From positions 1 through 47,283 of the forward strand of contig CALUJM010000017.1 of the NCBI GenBank assembly GCA_944320975.1: a stretch of 47,283 nt of DNA. The letters are read 5' to 3'. Numbering within the stretch: the first letter of the stretch is position 1; the number at the start of each line of letters is the position of its first letter. Shown one piece after another: positions 45,717 through 47,283 of this stretch. Under the pieces are notes generated by a model. The model was not told the origin of the DNA and did not search any database. It saw only the letters and a list, made by a program, of their open reading frames with translations. Origin of the DNA: an uncultured Atopobiaceae bacterium. GTDB taxonomy: Bacteria > Actinomycetota > Coriobacteriia > Coriobacteriales > Atopobiaceae. A program made the position numbers and the translations under genes.

Positions 45717-45926
45717 ATGAAGGCGAGGTTCGAGGACGTGCCGCTGTTCATGACGCCGAACGAGCTCGCGCAGGTGACGGGCGAGCACGTGGGGTCGATC
45801 AGGAGGGGCATCATCGAGGGCAGGATCCCGGCCGACAAGGTGAACGGGCGCTGGCGCATCTGCCGCGACGTGGTGTTCCCGAACGCGAGCAGGGGGACGT
45901 CGTATGACGGCGGGAAGAGGGAGTAG
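45717..45926 (+). CDS. Small helix-turn-helix DNA-binding protein (excisionase-like)
   Basis: This 69-residue protein has LFMTPNELAQVTGEHVGSIRRGIIEGRIPADKVNGRWRI, the MerR/excisionase-like HTH_17 pattern in which a short winged helix ends with the G-R-W-R-I strand. AAGG precedes the ATG. First gene of the early operon opposite the repressor, so it could act as Cro- or Xis-like regulator. Confidence 0.75.
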   Translation: MKARFEDVPLFMTPNELAQVTGEHVGSIRRGIIEGRIPADKVNGRWRICRDVVFPNASRGTSYDGGKRE

Positions 45927-46051
45927 GCGCGCCGCCCCGCGAGAGCGGGCGGGCGCGGTTGCCGCCGCGCCCGCCCAGTGCGAATCCCTGGCCGGAATCG
46001 CGGGGCACAGTGTAGCGCACGCGCGCGGAGTTTCCGAGGGGGTGCGCTCCC

Positions 46052-47283
46052 ATGGCTGACCTGAGGGGCGTGCCGGTGGAGCTGCGCCGCGAGCCGCGCT
46101 GGGTGTGCTGGCGGCGCGAGGAGCGGAACGGCAGGGCGACGAAGCTGCCCGTGGACGCCCATACCGGACGCATGGCCAAGAGCACCGACCCGGCGACCTG
46201 GGCGACCTTCGAGGAGGCGGTGGCGGCCGTGGGCCGCTGGCGCTGCGACGGCGTGGGGTTCGTCTTCGGGCCGGACCGCGCCTTCACGGGGCTCGACCTC
46301 GACCACGTGATCGAGGGCGGGGTTTTGGATGCCGCGTACCGCTGGGTGGTCGAGGAGGCAGGCACCTACACGGAGGTCTCGCCCTCCGGCGACGGGCTGC
46401 ACCTGATCTTCAGGGGCGCGAAGCCCGACTGGGCTCAGCGCTCGAGGAAGGGACAGCTCGGCGGGCGCGTGGTGGAGATGTACGACCACGACCGCTACTT
46501 CACGGTGACGGGGGACGTGTTCGAGGGTCGCGGGACGCTGGGCTCCAACCCCGAGGTCGTCGAGAAGGCATACCGGACGTGGATCGAGCCGGAGCGGGCC
46601 GCCGCGCAGCCGACGCTCTCGGAGGCGCCCGCGGCCGGCGCGGACATGGACGACGGGGCGCTGCTCGAGCGCATGTACGCCTCCCGCAGCGGCGACGCGA
46701 TCTGCGCCCTCATGGCCGGCGACTGCTCGGCGCAGGGCGGCGACCGATCGGCGGCGGACATGGCGCTGTGCTCGCACCTCGCGTTCTGGTGCGCGGGCGA
46801 CGCCGCCCGCATGGACCGGATCTTCCGGCGCTCCGGCCTCATGCGCGACAAGTGGGACAGCCGCCGGGGCGGCACCACCTACGGGGCGCAGACGATCGAG
46901 AGGGCCATAGAGGGCTGCACGGAGTTCTACCGGCCGAGGGAGCGGCGGGCAGGCCGTCCTTCTCGCCAGGCACGCCCTTCTCGTGCTAAGGATAAGAACG
47001 TATGTTCGACTGTTGCGCCGGACACGGACGGAGGGGGCTCCCCCGACGAGGAGGCGCCGGACTTCGAGACGGCGCCGTCTGTGGAGGGGTGGTTCGTCGA
47101 CGCTCGCGGGCGGCTGTGGGTGCGCGGACGCGACGGGGAGCTTTCGCGCTCGGTGACCTCGACGGCGCCCTGGGTGGCGGCCGACCTCGTGGACGTGGAC
47201 ACCGGCGACGTGCGCGCCCTCGTGCGCGTGACGGTCCCCGGCGGCGTGCGCGAGCGGGCGCTCGACCGCGAGGTGCTGCTCAA
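46052..47283 (+). CDS. Phage primase-polymerase (partial, runs off window)
   Basis: The first 410 codons of a replication protein. The N-terminal primase-polymerase domain (about residues 1-170) has PRWVCWRREERNGRATKLPV, GVGFVFG, the acidic metal motif GLDLDHVI, SPSGDGLHLIF (the S-x-x-G-x-H motif) and YDHDRYFTVTGD, as in NrS-1-like phage polymerases. A helical domain follows (about 200-290, with MALCSHLAFWCAGD, DKWDSRRGGTTYG). A linker then leads to the beginning of a further domain (WFVDARGRLWVRGRDGE), where a DUF927-type helicase often starts. The sequence is open at the window end. Confidence 0.85.
   Translation, partial: MADLRGVPVELRREPRWVCWRREERNGRATKLPVDAHTGRMAKSTDPATWATFEEAVAAVGRWRCDGVGFVFGPDRAFTGLDLDHVIEGGVLDAAYRWVVEEAGTYTEVSPSGDGLHLIFRGAKPDWAQRSRKGQLGGRVVEMYDHDRYFTVTGDVFEGRGTLGSNPEVVEKAYRTWIEPERAAAQPTLSEAPAAGADMDDGALLERMYASRSGDAICALMAGDCSAQGGDRSAADMALCSHLAFWCAGDAARMDRIFRRSGLMRDKWDSRRGGTTYGAQTIERAIEGCTEFYRPRERRAGRPSRQARPSRAKDKNVCSTVAPDTDGGGSPDEEAPDFETAPSVEGWFVDARGRLWVRGRDGELSRSVTSTAPWVAADLVDVDTGDVRALVRVTVPGGVRERALDREVLL

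Larger units (their letters stand above)
42701..47283. mobile_element. Prophage 2, early region with left end (right end outside window)
   Basis: Integrase, a 54-residue gene and two XRE regulators on the minus strand face an early operon on the plus strand that starts with a small DNA-binding protein and a primase-polymerase. This is a standard lysogeny/early gene switch. The left end cuts an XRE gene in its recognition helix codons, as the right end of prophage 1 does in another XRE gene. The rest lies beyond the window. Confidence 0.85.

Noticed and set aside
1..47283. CRISPR array, tRNA or rRNA genes
   Set aside because: I looked for regularly spaced repeats and for tRNA-like cloverleaf ends near both prophage junctions and in the gaps. 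None was found by eye; the attachment sites fall in XRE genes rather than tRNAs. A tRNA scan was not possible here.

Overview
The window looks like a piece of chromosome from a high-GC, Gram-positive gut actinobacterium, most likely of the class Coriobacteriia (Collinsella, Olsenella or Eggerthella relatives). That placement is an inference. It rests on the GC-rich codon use, strong GGAGG-type ribosome binding sites, a lysin with CW_7 repeats, a DUF3793-flavodoxin pair, a DUF6110-metal ATPase pair and GGGGAC/GTCCCC palindromes at gene ends. No rRNA or tRNA gene is visible, so the genus cannot be fixed.

Layout. (1) 1-26.56 kb is the late half of a prophage (portal, scaffold, capsid, connectors, Dit, Tal, BppU-like, receptor-binding protein, holin, amidase). 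It is split after the portal gene by about 13.8 kb of cargo. The cargo holds an Abi-family abortive infection gene, a serine recombinase, a short promoter segment bounded by inverted recombination sites, a LoaP/NusG-type antiterminator and a complete-looking polysaccharide operon. That operon encodes a priming sugar transferase, two GT4 glycosyltransferases, FnlABC for UDP-L-FucNAc, a Wzy-like polymerase, a pyruvyltransferase and a Wzx-like flippase, and it ends in a strong terminator. The phage also lacks tail tube and tape measure genes, so it is probably defective. (2) 26.55-42.70 kb is host sequence. It carries a DUF3795 protein, a GyrI-like protein behind a LexA-type box, a YjbR-like protein, an XRE/zinc-ribbon/TipAS fusion regulator, a CsoR-family repressor with a P1B ATPase and a visible operator, an acyl-hydrolase, a second P1B ATPase with a DUF6110 partner, and an apparent iron-starvation set (flavodoxin, DUF3793, a YbtPQ/IrtAB-like ABC pair and an AraC regulator). 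The last set shares a 16-bp box. (3) 42.70 kb to the end is the early region of a second prophage: integrase, a small gene, two XRE regulators, a helix-turn-helix gene and a primase-polymerase that runs off the window.

How the parts work together. The most striking system is the phase-variable polysaccharide switch. The recombinase at 4234-4848 lies directly beside two inverted 18-bp sites, each shaped as AAAAGGT-GT-ACCTTTT around an asymmetric 2-bp core. The 107 bp between them carry a TATAAT element that in this orientation points at loaP and the polysaccharide genes. A LoaP-type protein would then carry RNA polymerase through the long operon. The whole cassette sits inside a prophage, so it may be surface-converting cargo.

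Both prophage ends in the window interrupt XRE-family genes at the codons of the recognition helix (RQTVSxW). This suggests that related integrases target this conserved DNA motif. The host stretch between them is framed by the N-terminal part of one XRE gene and the C-terminal part of another.
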